A stretch of DNA of 64,000 bases. It comes from Achromobacter insuavis (GTDB lineage Bacteria; Pseudomonadota; Gammaproteobacteria; Burkholderiales; Burkholderiaceae_B). Under the pieces are notes generated by a model. That model saw nothing but the letters and a program-made list of their open reading frames with translations, did no database searches and had not been told where the DNA came from. Within the stretch, counting starts at the first letter, position 1. Every line of letters begins with the position of its first letter. The translations under genes and the position numbers were made by a program. Shown piece by piece: positions 53,703 through 62,260 of the stretch. Where the stretch lies: the NCBI RefSeq assembly GCF_902859645.1, contig NZ_CADIJR010000005.1, positions 1 through 64,000 on the forward strand, in the 5' to 3' direction.

Positions 53703-55634
53703 TCAGCGACTCCCAACCGATCCTCCCTGTTCGCCACCGGCGCGGTAGCGGTCCAGCCAGGCCTGCATCATCAGCACGCCCCACAGATGGCTATCCCAAT
53801 TGCGATGCCCGGACACATGCTCGCGCCACTTGCGCAGGATGGGTTCGGGCTCGAACCAGCCTTCCTGGCGCAGGCGCGCCGGATCCAGCAGCGCCTCGGC
53901 CCAGTCGCGCAGCGGTCCGCGCAGCCAGGCCGCCAGCGGCACGGCAAAGCCGCGCTTGGGCCGGTCGACCAGCGCCTGCGGCACGTGGCGGTACAGCACC
54001 TGGCGCAACAGCCATTTGCCGGTGGCGCCGCGCACCTTGTACTGGTGCGGCAGGCTCCAGGCGAATTCGTAGACGCGATGGTCGATCAGCGGCACCCGGG
54101 TCTCCAGGCTCACCGCCATGGCCGCGCGGTCCACCTTCACCAGGATATCGTCCGGCAGGTAGGTCACCGTGTCGAGCTTCATCATGGACTCGAAGGTCGA
54201 GCCGCGCATCGCCCGCGCGAACTCGGACACCGGCTCCACGCCGCCCTTGACCACGCGCGCCGGGTCCGACCAGTACGACACGAACAGGCGGTAGAAATCG
54301 CCGCGCGAGTCGGCGCGCAGCAATTCGCCCAGCTTGCCGACCTTGCCGCGCCAGGCGCCGCGCCCCGGCAGTTGGGTCGAGGCGCTGAGCAGCGCGCCGG
54401 CCGGCGTGCGCAGCAGCGACGGAATGCGCTCGCACTTCTGCCACCAGTTGTTGACGCGGAAATAGCGCGAATAACCGCCGAACAGTTCGTCGCCGCCGTC
54501 GCCGGACAGGGCCACGGTGACGTGCTGGCGCGCCATGCGCGTCACCAGCGAGGTCGGGATCTGCGACGAATCGGCGAATGGTTCGTCGTACATGTCGGCC
54601 AGCCCCGGCACCACCGCCAGCGCGTCGTCGGCGGTCACGTACAGCTCGGTATGGTCGGTGCCCAGGTGCATGGCCACCGCCTTGGCGTGCTGCGCCTCGT
54701 CGTAGCCCTTTTCATGGAAGCCGATGGCGAAGGTGCGCACCGGCTGCGAGCTCTGCGCCTGCATCAGCGAAACGATGGTCGACGAGTCGATGCCGCCCGA
54801 CAGGAACGCGCCCAGGCTGACATCGGACAGCATCTGGCCGCCCACGGCCTTGGACAGCACGCCTTCGAGCGCATCGGTGGCCTGCGCGTCGGAATCGAAC
54901 GACAGCAGCGATTGCGCCGCGGTATCCGCGGCGTCGCGCGCCGACCAGTACACGCGCGGTTCGGGCATGCGGCGGCTGCGGGTGTCGTCGGCGGTGAATT
55001 CGATCCAGGTGCCCGGGGGCAGCTTGGCGATGCCTTCGTAGATGGATTGCGGCGCCGGAATGTAGTTGTGCCGCATGAACGACGCCAACGCATTGCGGTT
55101 CAGGTTGCGGCCGAACCCGGGGATCGGCATCAGGCCCTTGAGTTCCGAGGCGAACACCAGCTCGGCGCCCGAGTAACCGTAGTACAGCGGCTTTTCGCCC
55201 ATGCGGTCGCGCGCCAGCACCAGCTTGCGCGAGGCGCGGTCCCACAGCGCGATGGCGAACATGCCGACCGAGGCCTGCAGCGTCGCCTCGATGCCCAGCG
55301 CGGTGAAGCCCGCCAGCAGCGTCTCGGTATCGGAATGGCCGCGCCAGGACGGCGCCAGGCCCGATGCCTCGAGCTGCTGGCGCATGTCCATGTGGTTGTA
55401 GATCTCGCCGTTGAACACCATCACGTAGCGGCCGCAGGCGGACACCATCGGCTGATGCCCGGCTTCGGTCAGGTCCTGGATCGCCAGGCGCACGTGCGCC
55501 AGCGCCAGCTCGGCGCCGGTGTCTTCCCAGAAGCCGTTGCTGTCCGGCCCGCGGTGGCGGATGCGCCGGCAGCTTTCCGCCAGCACTTGCGCCTTGTCAC
55601 CCAGGGGGCCCCAAATTCCGACAATTCCACACAT
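53703..55634 (-). CDS. AsnB-type glutamine amidotransferase of sugar modification (WbpS-like)
   Basis: A 643-residue two-domain enzyme. Cys2 is the glutaminase nucleophile (MCGIVGIWG), with RHRGPDSNG and FNGEIYN; the synthetase PP-loop is SGGIDSS at 279-285 and LSGDGGDELFGGY follows. In polysaccharide clusters such proteins (WbpS in P. aeruginosa O6) amidate a hexuronic acid, for example GalNAcA to GalNAcAN, rather than aspartate. The adjacent UDP-GalNAcA synthesis genes support that here; the function is inferred from context. Confidence 0.9.
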   Translation of the reverse strand: MCGIVGIWGPLGDKAQVLAESCRRIRHRGPDSNGFWEDTGAELALAHVRLAIQDLTEAGHQPMVSACGRYVMVFNGEIYNHMDMRQQLEASGLAPSWRGHSDTETLLAGFTALGIEATLQASVGMFAIALWDRASRKLVLARDRMGEKPLYYGYSGAELVFASELKGLMPIPGFGRNLNRNALASFMRHNYIPAPQSIYEGIAKLPPGTWIEFTADDTRSRRMPEPRVYWSARDAADTAAQSLLSFDSDAQATDALEGVLSKAVGGQMLSDVSLGAFLSGGIDSSTIVSLMQAQSSQPVRTFAIGFHEKGYDEAQHAKAVAMHLGTDHTELYVTADDALAVVPGLADMYDEPFADSSQIPTSLVTRMARQHVTVALSGDGGDELFGGYSRYFRVNNWWQKCERIPSLLRTPAGALLSASTQLPGRGAWRGKVGKLGELLRADSRGDFYRLFVSYWSDPARVVKGGVEPVSEFARAMRGSTFESMMKLDTVTYLPDDILVKVDRAAMAVSLETRVPLIDHRVYEFAWSLPHQYKVRGATGKWLLRQVLYRHVPQALVDRPKRGFAVPLAAWLRGPLRDWAEALLDPARLRQEGWFEPEPILRKWREHVSGHRNWDSHLWGVLMMQAWLDRYRAGGEQGGSVGSR

Positions 55635-55678
55635 GATTTCAGGTTCTCGTGGTCACCGCAGCAACGGTGTGGCGCGGC

Positions 55679-56824
55679 CTAGCGGCCTGACGCGCGCACA
55701 CCGTCAAAAAGTTCTTCCCATTGGCCCAGCACCCGCTCGGCGGAGAAACGCTCGCGCACCGCCGTGGCCGCGTCGGCCATGCGGCGGCGAAGGGCCTCGT
55801 CGCCCATCACCGCGGCCAGTTCGCGGCACAACGCGTCGACATCGCCGTTGGGCCGCACCAGCACGCCGTCGATCCCTTCGCGCACGATCTCGCGCGGCCC
55901 GGTATCGCAATCGAACGCCACCGCGGCCAGGCCGCTGGCCATCGATTCCAGCAGAGTGTTGGACAGCCCCTCGAAGCGCGACGTCAGCACATACAGGTCG
56001 GCGCTCTGATACCAGTCGCCCACGTTGCCCGCCCGTCCCGGCAGGCTGACGCGATCCCGCAGGCCGGCCTCGCGCACCTGCGCTTCCAGCGCGCGGCGCT
56101 CATCGCCCTCGCCCAGGATAACCAGATCCCAGTCCGGATGCGACGGCGCCAGCCGCGCGTAGGCCTGCAACAGCAGGTCGAAACCCTTGTCCCCATGCAG
56201 CCGTCCCACCGCCAGCAGGCGCTTGCGGCCGTCGCCCGCGGGCGGCGCCAGCACCGGCTCGCCCTTGGGCAGCGGCCAATGCACCGGATTGGGGATCACC
56301 GCCAGGCGCGAACCCGGCACATGCTGCTCGATCCATTGCGCGGTGCCGCGGGTCAGGGCCACCACGCGCGCGGCGCGCGGATAGGTCAGGCGGCGCAGGC
56401 GCTGCCAGAGACCCGACAGGGTCTGCGATGGCGGATGGGTGTGTTCGGTGGCAATGACGCGGCACGGCAGCCCGGTGGACGCCAGCACCGACAGGACCGA
56501 CGCGGTGGTCATCATGCCCAGCACGATATCGGGGCGGAAGGCCTTGATCACGCGCCGCAGCGCGCGCACGCGCTGCACATTGCTCCAGATGCCGCGCAGA
56601 CCGCCGCCCTCGCCCGCCGTGTGCAGCACCTCGCGCCGCACCCGCGGATGCAGGGTGTAGACGTCGCCGTCGGCGCTCGCCTGCGTCACCACCATGACCT
56701 CGCGGCCCATGCCGGCCCAATGCGCGCTCAGGTCGGCGGCGACCCGCTCGGCGCCGCCGCCGTGCAGCGAATGGATGAACAGCAGCACGCGCAACGGGCG
56801 GCCGGACTCGGGAACGGCGGGCAT
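55679..56824 (-). CDS. GT4 glycosyltransferase (AmsD-like)
   Basis: A 381-residue glycosyltransferase. RVLLFIHSLHGGGAERVAADL opens the N-domain, VIPNPVHWPLP and LLAVGRLHGDKGFDLLLQAYARLAPSHPDW the C-domain, with EX7E EGLSNTLLE and AFDCDTGPREI. The shared segments with the 52584 gene suggest duplication around asnB. Its start codon directly follows the flippase stop codon (TGAATG). Confidence 0.92.
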   Translation of the reverse strand: MPAVPESGRPLRVLLFIHSLHGGGAERVAADLSAHWAGMGREVMVVTQASADGDVYTLHPRVRREVLHTAGEGGGLRGIWSNVQRVRALRRVIKAFRPDIVLGMMTTASVLSVLASTGLPCRVIATEHTHPPSQTLSGLWQRLRRLTYPRAARVVALTRGTAQWIEQHVPGSRLAVIPNPVHWPLPKGEPVLAPPAGDGRKRLLAVGRLHGDKGFDLLLQAYARLAPSHPDWDLVILGEGDERRALEAQVREAGLRDRVSLPGRAGNVGDWYQSADLYVLTSRFEGLSNTLLESMASGLAAVAFDCDTGPREIVREGIDGVLVRPNGDVDALCRELAAVMGDEALRRRMADAATAVRERFSAERVLGQWEELFDGVRASGR

Positions 56825-58174
56825 TCAGGCGGCCTCTTTGGGTTCGGCGCGGCGCAGGGCCACCACCAGGTAGCAGACATAGGACAGCACGTACATCAGG
56901 CTGGTGGCCAGCATGATGCCGGCCGCCCCCATCTTCGGCGCCAGCACCGTGTTGAGCGCGGCTTTCAACGCGAAATTGCCGACCGCGATGGCGGCCATGA
57001 TGCGGTAGCGGTTCTGGCTGGCCAGCAACTGCACCAGGATCAGCACGCCGAAATAGAACGGCAGCTGCAACAGGCCCCAGCGCAGCACATGCGCCACGGC
57101 CTCGGTATTCTCGGCGGTGAAGGCGCCGCGCTGGAACAGCACCGACACGCCCCACGGCGCCAGCACCCAGCCCAGCGCCACGGCGACGGCGCCGGCCGCC
57201 ACCATCAGCACCGACCATTTCAACGCCATGCCGCGCGCGCGCGCGCTGTCGCCGCGCGCCTGCACATCGGCCAGCACCGGCAGCGCCGCGCGGCCGACCG
57301 ACACCGCGCCGATGCCCAGCAGCAGCGACAGCAGCCGGCTGGCGTAGCCCAGCGTGGCATTGGCATTGGCGCCCAGGTTGGCGGCGGCGTATTGGTCCAG
57401 CGGGCCGACGAAGCTCATGGCCACCTGGCCGATCAGCATCACGCCCGCGGCGCTCATCAGCTCGGGCCAGTGCGGCGATCGCAGGGTCAGTTTTGGCGCG
57501 CCCCAGAAACCGCCATCGGCGCGCGCGGCCAGCCAGGCCAGCCACACGGTCTGGATCGCGTAGCCCACCAGCGTGCCCCACAGCAGCGGACCGACGCTCT
57601 CGGCGCTGGCCGCCAGCATGACCCACGCCAGCGTCGCCACCGCCGGCACGCTGTCCAGCAGCGTATTGACGTGGCGCTCGTGCGAGCGCAGCCGCGCGGC
57701 GCTGATGCCGGCAACCAGCAACAGGGCCGCGACCGGCGCGAAGGCCAGCAGCAGTTCGCCCGTCATCTCGCCGACCCGGGCGGACAGCCCCTGGCCCAAT
57801 GCGCCCAGCACCTTGGGCCAGGCGAACCAGGTCAGCGCGGCCAGCGCGATGCCCGCGGCCGCCACCCAGCCCTGCAGTTCACGGATGAATTGTTCGCGTT
57901 CGGCGTCCTCGGCGCGGCGCAGCCGCACCAGCACCGGAATCAGCACCACCGACAGCACGCCCACGATCGTGACCGGCAGCCAGGTGGCCATGGTCATCGT
58001 GAACTGGTAGGCGTCGACGGCGTCGCTGACGCCGTAGCGGTACGCCACCGCCATCTCCTTGATGGCGCCGGCGGCCTTGCCCAGCAGCAGAAACACCGCC
58101 ACCCGGAACGCACCTTTGAAAATGCGTTGGTGGTCCGGGTGGATGCTGCCGAGTTTGCGGATGAGTGCTTTCAA
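56825..58174 (-). CDS. MurJ/Wzx-like lipid-linked oligosaccharide flippase
   Basis: A 449-residue membrane protein with about a dozen helices. It belongs to the MOP superfamily, closest by eye to MurJ: FLLLGKAAGAIKEMAVAYRYGVSDAVDAY in helix 1-2, VVLIPVLVRLRR, and a repeat-like ASRLLSLLLGIGAVSVGRAALPVLA later. It probably flips the undecaprenyl-PP-linked unit to the periplasm. The start is uncertain: a TTG at 58174, one base after the epimerase stop, gives LKALIRKLGSIHPDHQRIFKG; no ATG precedes TM1 and no good ribosome site is seen, so coupling is likely. A longer frame to 58297 would overlap the epimerase gene heavily. Confidence 0.82.
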   Translation of the reverse strand: MKALIRKLGSIHPDHQRIFKGAFRVAVFLLLGKAAGAIKEMAVAYRYGVSDAVDAYQFTMTMATWLPVTIVGVLSVVLIPVLVRLRRAEDAEREQFIRELQGWVAAAGIALAALTWFAWPKVLGALGQGLSARVGEMTGELLLAFAPVAALLLVAGISAARLRSHERHVNTLLDSVPAVATLAWVMLAASAESVGPLLWGTLVGYAIQTVWLAWLAARADGGFWGAPKLTLRSPHWPELMSAAGVMLIGQVAMSFVGPLDQYAAANLGANANATLGYASRLLSLLLGIGAVSVGRAALPVLADVQARGDSARARGMALKWSVLMVAAGAVAVALGWVLAPWGVSVLFQRGAFTAENTEAVAHVLRWGLLQLPFYFGVLILVQLLASQNRYRIMAAIAVGNFALKAALNTVLAPKMGAAGIMLATSLMYVLSYVCYLVVALRRAEPKEAA

Positions 58175-58175
58175 A

Positions 58176-59201
58176 TCAACGCAGGAATTGCGTGTACCAG
58201 GGCATCGCCACTTCCAGGCCCTGCAGCACGGTATGCGTGGGCTGGTAGCCCAGCAGGCGGCCGGCCTTGCTGACGTCCGCCTGCGAATGGCGCACATCGC
58301 CCGCGCGGAAATCGGCGTAGACCGGCTGCTTGCCGTACTTCACGCCCTGGTTGCCCAGCGCCTGCACCAGGAAACCGAACAGCTGGTTCAAGGTGCTGCG
58401 GCCGCTGACGGCCACGTTGTAGACCTGGTTGCGGCCTTCGGCCGGCGCCGTCGCGGCCAGGATATTGGCCTGCACCGCGTTGTCGACGAAGCAGAAGTCG
58501 CGGCTGGTCTCGCCGTCGCCGTTGATGGTGACGTCTTCGCCCTGGATCATCGCGGCGGTCCACTTGGGGATGACCGCGGCGTAGGCGCCGTTGGGATCCT
58601 GACGCTTGCCGAACACGTTGAAGTAACGCAGGCCTACGGTCTCGAAGCCGTAGGAACGCGCGAACACGTCGGCGTACAGCTCGTTGACGAACTTGGTGAC
58701 GGCGTAGGGAGACAGCGGCTTGCCGATGTTTTCCTCGACCTTGGGCAGGGCCGGATGGTCGCCGTAGGTCGAGCTGGAGGCCGCGTACACGAACGACTTC
58801 ACGCCGGCGTCACGCGCCGCCACCAGCATGTTCAGGAAACCGCCGATGTTCACCTCGTTGGTGGTGATCGGGTCTTTCAGCGAACGCGGCACCGAACCCA
58901 GCGCCGCCTGGTGCAGCACGAAGTCCACGCCCTGAACCGCGCGGCGGCAAGCCTCGAGGTCGCGGATATCACCCTCGATGAAGGTCAGCCGCGCCCATTG
59001 CTCGGGCGTGACGGAGGCCTGCACCTCGTCCAGGTTACGCTGGTGGCCGGTGGCGAAGTTGTCCAGGCCGGTGACGGTCTGGTTCAGCTTCAGCAGGGTC
59101 TCCAGCAGATTGGAGCCGATGAAGCCGGCGCAGCCGGTCACCAGCCACTTGCGCGGCGTGGCGGCGAGTTCCTGAGTGACGGATTCAAAGCGTGTGGTCA
59201 T
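58176..59201 (-). CDS. UDP-N-acetylhexosamine(uronate) 4-epimerase (WbpP/TviC-like)
   Basis: A 341-residue SDR epimerase. The NAD loop is GCAGFIG (23-29), the catalytic region [16 protein letters not shown] and Tyr166-x3-Lys170 in SPYAVTK. The [15 protein letters not shown] segment and the RNLDEV region are characteristic of WbpP/TviC, which epimerise UDP-GlcNAc or UDP-GlcNAcA at C4. Together with the dehydrogenase 12 bases upstream it yields UDP-GalNAcA. The ribosome site AAGGAGGACG before the ATG is very strong. Confidence 0.93.
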   Translation of the reverse strand: MTTRFESVTQELAATPRKWLVTGCAGFIGSNLLETLLKLNQTVTGLDNFATGHQRNLDEVQASVTPEQWARLTFIEGDIRDLEACRRAVQGVDFVLHQAALGSVPRSLKDPITTNEVNIGGFLNMLVAARDAGVKSFVYAASSSTYGDHPALPKVEENIGKPLSPYAVTKFVNELYADVFARSYGFETVGLRYFNVFGKRQDPNGAYAAVIPKWTAAMIQGEDVTINGDGETSRDFCFVDNAVQANILAATAPAEGRNQVYNVAVSGRSTLNQLFGFLVQALGNQGVKYGKQPVYADFRAGDVRHSQADVSKAGRLLGYQPTHTVLQGLEVAMPWYTQFLR

Positions 59202-59213
59202 GCGACGTCCTCC

Positions 59214-60491
59214 TTACAGGCGCAGATCGGATTCGGCGGGCGACAACACGTACTTCAGGTCATAAAGAATGTGTTCCGGCTTGCCCAGCTTGCGGATGCC
59301 TTCGGCGCCCAGATCCTTGAACTGGTGGTGCGCCACCGCCAGGATCACGGCGTCGTACTTGCCCTCGTCGGGCTTGGCGACCGGCGTGATGCCATATTCG
59401 TGCACGGCTTCCTCGGCCTCGACCCACGGGTCGTACACGTCGACGTCGACGTTGTAATCGCCCAGTTCCTTGACGATGTCGACGATGCGGGTGTTGCGCA
59501 GGTCGGGGCAGTTTTCCTTGAAGGTCAGGCCCATCACCAGCACGCGCGCGCCCTGCACGTGGATGCGGCGCTTGGTCATGGCCTTGACCAACTGCGACAC
59601 CACGTAGCCGCCCATCGAATCGTTCAGGCGGCGGCCCGCCAGGATGATCTCGGGGTGGTAGCCGATCGACTGCGCCTTGTGCGTCAGGTAGTACGGGTCC
59701 ACGCCGATGCAGTGGCCGCCCACCAGGCCCGGACGGAACGGCAGGAAGTTCCACTTGGTGCCGGCGGCCTGCAGCACGGCTTCGGTGTCGATGCCCATCT
59801 TGTTGAAGATCAGCGCCAGCTCGTTGATCAGCGCGATGTTGACGTCGCGCTGGGTGTTCTCGATCACCTTGGCGGCCTCGGCCACGCGGATGCTGGAAGC
59901 CTTGTGGGTGCCGGCGGTGATGATCTGCTTGTACAGCTGGTCCACCAGCTCGGCCACTTCGGGCGTCGAGCCCGAGGTGACCTTCTTGATGGTGCTGACG
60001 CGGTGTTCCTTGTCGCCCGGGTTGATGCGCTCGGGGCTGTAGCCGGCGTAGAAGTCGACATTGAACTTCAGGCCCGACACGCGTTCCAGCACCGGCACGC
60101 AGTCTTCCTCGGTGGCGCCGGGATAGACGGTCGATTCGTAGATGACGATGTCGCCGCGCTTGAGCACCGAGCCGATGGTCTCGCTGGCCTTGACCAGCGG
60201 GGTCAGGTCGGGCTGCTTGTACTCGTCGATCGGCGTGGGCACGGTGACGATGAACACATTGGCCTGGCCGAGTTCGGCGCGGTCGGCGGTGTAGGACAGT
60301 TGCTTGGCTTCAGCCAGTTCGATGTCGCTGACTTCCAGCGTGTGGTCGTGACCGGCCTTCAGGGCGTCGATCCGGCGCGTGTTGATATCGAAGCCGATGA
60401 CCGAGCGCTTCTTGCCGAATTCCACTGCCAGCGGCAGGCCGACATAGCCCAGGCCGACGACCGCGAGTTTCACATCCTGAATACGCAACAT
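59214..60491 (-). CDS. UDP-N-acetylhexosamine 6-dehydrogenase (WbpO/TviB-like)
   Basis: A 425-residue UDP-sugar dehydrogenase oxidising C6 twice with NAD. Rossmann loop GLGYVG is at 13-18, catalytic Cys261 is in [12 protein letters not shown], Lys and Asn/Asp residues are in [21 protein letters not shown], and the C-terminal domain has [15 protein letters not shown]. The TviB/VipA/WbpO clade is indicated by [15 protein letters not shown] and [13 protein letters not shown]. Substrate is UDP-GlcNAc or UDP-GalNAc. GAGGAGAG precedes the ATG. A 96-base gap with an AT-rich patch (60515-60535) upstream might hold an internal promoter. Confidence 0.93.
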   Translation of the reverse strand: MLRIQDVKLAVVGLGYVGLPLAVEFGKKRSVIGFDINTRRIDALKAGHDHTLEVSDIELAEAKQLSYTADRAELGQANVFIVTVPTPIDEYKQPDLTPLVKASETIGSVLKRGDIVIYESTVYPGATEEDCVPVLERVSGLKFNVDFYAGYSPERINPGDKEHRVSTIKKVTSGSTPEVAELVDQLYKQIITAGTHKASSIRVAEAAKVIENTQRDVNIALINELALIFNKMGIDTEAVLQAAGTKWNFLPFRPGLVGGHCIGVDPYYLTHKAQSIGYHPEIILAGRRLNDSMGGYVVSQLVKAMTKRRIHVQGARVLVMGLTFKENCPDLRNTRIVDIVKELGDYNVDVDVYDPWVEAEEAVHEYGITPVAKPDEGKYDAVILAVAHHQFKDLGAEGIRKLGKPEHILYDLKYVLSPAESDLRL

Positions 60492-60587
60492 AACTCTCCC
60501 TCACCGTAAAACGATTACGGCATTTTAAATATGGTCGGGGTGATGGATAACCGGGCCCCCGGCGGCAATCACCGGGGCGCCCAACAC

Positions 60588-61691
60588 TTAATCGGCTCGC
60601 AGGACGGAGGGCAACAGCAGCCACCCCGGACGGCGCCACGACACCAGTCGCGCATACAGCCAGATATAGACGCTGGCGAACACCACCAGGCTGGCGCTGA
60701 GCGCCCAGGCGTTGTCCCACCAGATGGTGGCGGGCACCAGGCCGATCAGGGCCAGCACCCACATGTAGGGCGATGCCAGGGCATTGCACAGCGCCGGCAC
60801 CGCATGGCGGCGGCCGCGGCTGAAGGTCACGCGCACCAGGCGGCGGAACACCAGCTGATGCAGGTGCAAGGCATCCGGCTGGTCCACCGGCACGCCGCGC
60901 TTGAAGCGGCGGCGCCAGATGGAAAAGCCGGTTTCGAATACGGGGTAGAACAGCACCGCCAGCGCGTAGAACGGCGACACCGACGGGTTGCGCACCACCA
61001 GCAGCACGGCCAGCTCGGCCAGCATGAAACCCAGGAAGTACGCGCCGCCATCGCCCAGGAAGACGCGGCCGAACGGGAAATTCCAGACCAGGAAGCCGAG
61101 CGTGGCCGAAGCCAGCGCCGCCGCCACCAGGAAGATCGGCACATCGCCGACCTGCAGCGCGACCAGGCTGATGGACACCGCCATCAGCGTCGCGACCATG
61201 CCGGCCAGGCCGTTCATGCCGTCGACGATGTTCAGGGCATGGGTACAGCCACCCACCGCGAACATCGTGAAAATCAGGGAAACGGGCCAATAGGACAGGA
61301 CATAATCCACCGGGGCCATGCCGACGCGGCTGACGCCGCCCAGCAGCCACCAGGCGATCGCGGCCGACGCGAACGCCGCCAGCAGGCGCTTGCTGGCGCC
61401 GATGTCCTTGGTGATGTCTTCGAGCAACCCGGCCACGAACACGGGCAGCGCCGACACGAACAGCGCGGGCCACAGCCAGGTCAGGGTCATGTTTTCGGGC
61501 CCGAGCACCAGCAGGCCCATGAGCGTGCCCGCCAGCACGGCCAGTCCGCCCACGCGAGGCGTGGCGCGCGAATGGTTCGCTTGCGGTTTGTTGAGATCGC
61601 TGTCGCCGGTGAAGGCGCCATGCCAGCGCTCCGACGCCACGATGAGTCCCCCCACCATGAACGCGACCACGCATATGTACAGCCAGGTCAC
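60588..61691 (-). CDS. Undecaprenyl-phosphate sugar-1-phosphate transferase (WecA/WbpL family)
   Basis: A 367-residue polytopic membrane protein of about eleven helices. Family motifs are ATPRVGGLAVLAG near the N-terminus, LLEDITKDIGASKRLL (the DDxxD-type site reads EDITKD), NIVDGMNGLAG (catalytic NxxxNxxDG/LD region), FLGDGGAYFLGF and the cytosolic DALHLHQLVFRRLV HIHH-like loop. It starts repeat-unit synthesis by loading HexNAc-1-P (probably GlcNAc, QuiNAc or FucNAc) onto undecaprenyl phosphate. The start is GTG at 61691 with GAGG seven bases upstream. It is the first gene of the nine-gene operon. Confidence 0.92.
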   Translation of the reverse strand: MTWLYICVVAFMVGGLIVASERWHGAFTGDSDLNKPQANHSRATPRVGGLAVLAGTLMGLLVLGPENMTLTWLWPALFVSALPVFVAGLLEDITKDIGASKRLLAAFASAAIAWWLLGGVSRVGMAPVDYVLSYWPVSLIFTMFAVGGCTHALNIVDGMNGLAGMVATLMAVSISLVALQVGDVPIFLVAAALASATLGFLVWNFPFGRVFLGDGGAYFLGFMLAELAVLLVVRNPSVSPFYALAVLFYPVFETGFSIWRRRFKRGVPVDQPDALHLHQLVFRRLVRVTFSRGRRHAVPALCNALASPYMWVLALIGLVPATIWWDNAWALSASLVVFASVYIWLYARLVSWRRPGWLLLPSVLRAD

Positions 61692-61751
61692 AAGGTCACC
61701 TCTGGTTGGTCTATCGAGACAGGCCGGCCATTATCGGCGGCAGGTGTAACG

Positions 61752-61763
61752 CCCATATATGGG
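61752..61763. promoter_or_regulatory. Perfect 12-bp palindrome upstream of the polysaccharide operon
   Basis: cccatatatggg lies 61 bases before the GTG start of the WecA-like gene, inside what should be its leader or promoter. It may be an operator; its regulator is unknown. Confidence 0.3.
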
Positions 61764-62055
61764 AGGGATAAGGAAGTGCAAATCACCGGGACAGAACGTA
61801 ACGTCCGCAACCCCGGCCAGGACACGTGCGGGGACCCCCGTTTGGCGGGAGATGCTGCAACGCGGCCGGCGGCGCGCGGAAATGCGGATTTCATGCATTA
61901 ATTGTAGAGCTTTCCGCCTCTGTCGATGCGAAATATCCAAGGGAAAACGCGGAGCGCGCCAAGGTAGGACCACGGCCCTTTCGCCCCTGTCTCGCCCGGC
62001 GCGAAAGACCGGACATCCGGCATAAATAGGGACGCATTGATTTGGCCTAAAAAAA

Positions 62056-62081
62056 AGCCCGAGATCGTGAGATCTCGGGCT
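62056..62081 (-). terminator. Intrinsic terminator with 8-T tail (minus strand)
   Basis: A perfect 11-bp stem (62056-62066 with 62071-62081) and a 4-base loop are followed on minus by a run of T from 62056 to 62049. The A run lies only on the plus 5' side, so it works leftward. The nearest annotated minus-strand stop codon, that of coq7, is about 460 bases upstream. Confidence 0.85.
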
Positions 62082-62141
62082 AAATCCACCAAAGGAGGAG
62101 GGTGGAGGAGACAACCTTGGCATGCTGGGAGCCGCTTTCGC

Positions 62142-62219
62142 TCACTGCGCTGTCGGGGTTCTGTGGTGCTTGTCCTGCTTGGACTTTGCTTTTGAACCGC
62201 GCCGACTGCGTTTCAACAT
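62142..62219 (-). CDS. Possible 25-residue basic peptide inside the predicted RNA
   Basis: The frame begins MLKRSRRGSKAKSK and ends in HRTPTAQ, with about ten Lys/Arg residues. It lacks a ribosome site and would have a leader of only about six bases if transcription starts at 62225. I recognise no family. It may be translated leaderless or be a chance frame. Confidence 0.2.
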   Translation of the reverse strand: MLKRSRRGSKAKSKQDKHHRTPTAQ

Positions 62220-62231
62220 CCGATGAGATGC

Positions 62232-62260
62232 ATAGTATCGGGTTTTTTTGTGCGATGCAA
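62232..62260 (-). promoter_or_regulatory. Sigma70-type promoter of the predicted small RNA
   Basis: On minus, TTGCAT (62260-62255) and TACTAT (62237-62232) are spaced 17 bases apart in an AT-rich tract unlike the surrounding genes. Confidence 0.5.

Larger units (their letters stand above)
62049..62225 (-). ncRNA. Predicted small RNA with two anti-Shine-Dalgarno motifs
   Basis: A complete transcription unit can be read on minus. The promoter is at 62232-62260, start is expected near 62225, and an intrinsic terminator ends near 62049, giving about 175 nt. Directly before the terminator the RNA would carry CUCCUCC-ACC-CUCCUCC-UUU (62110-62091), complementary to ribosome-binding sites and similar to the 16S rRNA 3' tail. 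The first part could encode a 25-residue basic peptide (ATG at 62219, stop at 62142-62144) nearly leaderless. I do not recognise a known RNA family. It could be a free sRNA, a dual-function RNA, or a short mRNA. Confidence 0.5.

Noticed and set aside
62119-62224. Plus-strand short frame preceded by AGGAGG-rich sequence
   Set aside because: The purine-rich run reads as the complement of the anti-SD motif of the minus-strand RNA; no plus-strand promoter is seen and the T-tailed terminator at 62056-62081 is oriented leftward.
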